Below are positions 41,886 through 42,291 of a DNA stretch of 42,291 nt, one piece after another (position 1 is the first letter of the stretch; each line of letters opens with the position of its first letter). The notes below the pieces were generated by a model that saw only the letters and a list, made by a program, of their open reading frames with translations, did not search any database and was not told the DNA's origin. This stretch comes from Pleurotus ostreatus/Saccharomyces cerevisiae fusant (taxonomy: Eukaryota > Opisthokonta): assembly GCA_024196135.1 (NCBI GenBank), contig JAMQCK010000149.1, positions 1-42,291 on the forward strand, written 5' to 3'. The translations under genes were made by a program, and so were the position numbers.

Positions 41886-42291
41886 CAGTGTTGCGCTGAC
41901 CCGGGGTCATGACCCCGGGTCAGGGGTCACTGACCTTTGGCCCCGTAGCTGACCTGACCTGACCCCGTCCTTGGGAGGGGTCAGCCTCCAAAAATCGCAT
42001 TAAAATCGAATAAATTCAGGAAAAATCAGGTTACATGATATTTCCATAGAAGCATCCTCTCGAGCGCAAGTTCGCGTCGACAGGGAGTGTCAATACGCTC
42101 AGAAGGCACTGATGGGCTGCCCTGTTCGGCCGCCACTGTCTGCTTCAGCTATTCGGAGGCACTGGCACATGAGACTACCTCAGAAAAATGGGGATCTTCA
42201 CATCCTTTCGAGAGTATGTCCTTGCTGTAGACCTTGTTGAAAGTGGTAGCCTCTGGCACCAAGAAGAAACTTGACGAAGGCGAGCTTCTTC
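41886..42291 (-). mobile_element. End of a probable hAT-superfamily DNA transposon (partial)
   Basis: The break in the BTB gene begins CAGTGTTGCGCTGACC, which fits a hAT-type terminal inverted repeat (CAGNG start). It is followed by many TGACC / GGTCA motifs in both orientations (about 41898-41985), like the subterminal repeats bound by hAT transposases. Further in, the minus strand has an open stretch from about 42160 to 42035 reading EQGSPSVPSERIDTPCRREL then ALERMLLWKY. This resembles the C-terminal hAT dimerisation region (SSVPSER, later DT-RR), with the usual FS segment missing. A stop lies upstream of it, so the copy is probably non-autonomous or decayed. The other end and the target-site duplicate (candidate CTCACGAG, 41878-41885) are outside the window. 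Confidence 0.6.

Noticed and set aside
1..42291. CRISPR arrays, tRNA or rRNA genes
   Set aside because: The genome is eukaryotic, the tandem repeats seen lack regular unique spacers, and no cloverleaf or rRNA signature was noticed on reading. A tRNAscan run would be needed to exclude tRNAs firmly.

Overview
This 42 kb window looks like nuclear DNA from a basidiomycete fungus, probably an agaricomycete. The genes are GC-rich. They are cut by many introns of about 48-61 nt with GTGAGT, GTGCGT or GTACGT donors and CAG or TAG acceptors. The families seen (lineage-type F-box-like proteins, BTB proteins, a DUF6593 protein) are typical of that group. Exon models were built by hand from frame, splice signals and paralogue comparison, so splice sites are predictions.

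Layout: (1) 1-3.9 kb, two tandem intronless F-box-like paralogues; a decayed, internally deleted third copy lies at 8.5-8.9 kb on the minus strand. (2) 3.9-6.6 kb, no recognised gene, but a family of short inverted repeats built on TGCGTGTCTTG. (3) 6.6-7.9 kb, a five-exon PBDC1/Chp1 homologue (chaperone of eEF1A). (4) 10.8-13.1 kb, gene A of a three-member family with one helix-turn-helix-like module and four copies of a degenerate ~70-residue helical repeat. (5) 13.3-15.6 kb, two BTB-family genes on the minus strand, one frameshifted by a 14-bp tandem duplication. (6) 16.8-17.5 kb, a DUF6593 gene with a TATA box. (7) 17.9-25.8 kb, a complete 26-exon CAND1/TIP120 gene on the minus strand; many of its introns carry their own minisatellite. 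(8) 27-32.6 kb, an intact BTB gene with in-frame repeats, an unclassified ORF, and a tandem pair of coiled-coil genes. (9) 32.7-34.5 kb, an unrelated F-box/LRR-like gene on the minus strand. (10) 35-40.1 kb, genes B and C of the repeat family in tandem. (11) 41.6-42.3 kb, a fourth BTB gene cut by what looks like a hAT transposon whose far end is outside the window.

Functional theme: CAND1 exchanges substrate receptors on cullin-RING ligases, F-box proteins are such receptors on SCF, and BTB proteins can be receptors on CUL3. The receptors here are multicopy and turning over (tandem copies, deletions, frameshifts, a transposon hit), whereas CAND1 and PBDC1 are conserved housekeeping genes. The least explained item is the A/B/C family: three proteins of 693, 712 and 710 aa with the same architecture, which I cannot assign to a described family.
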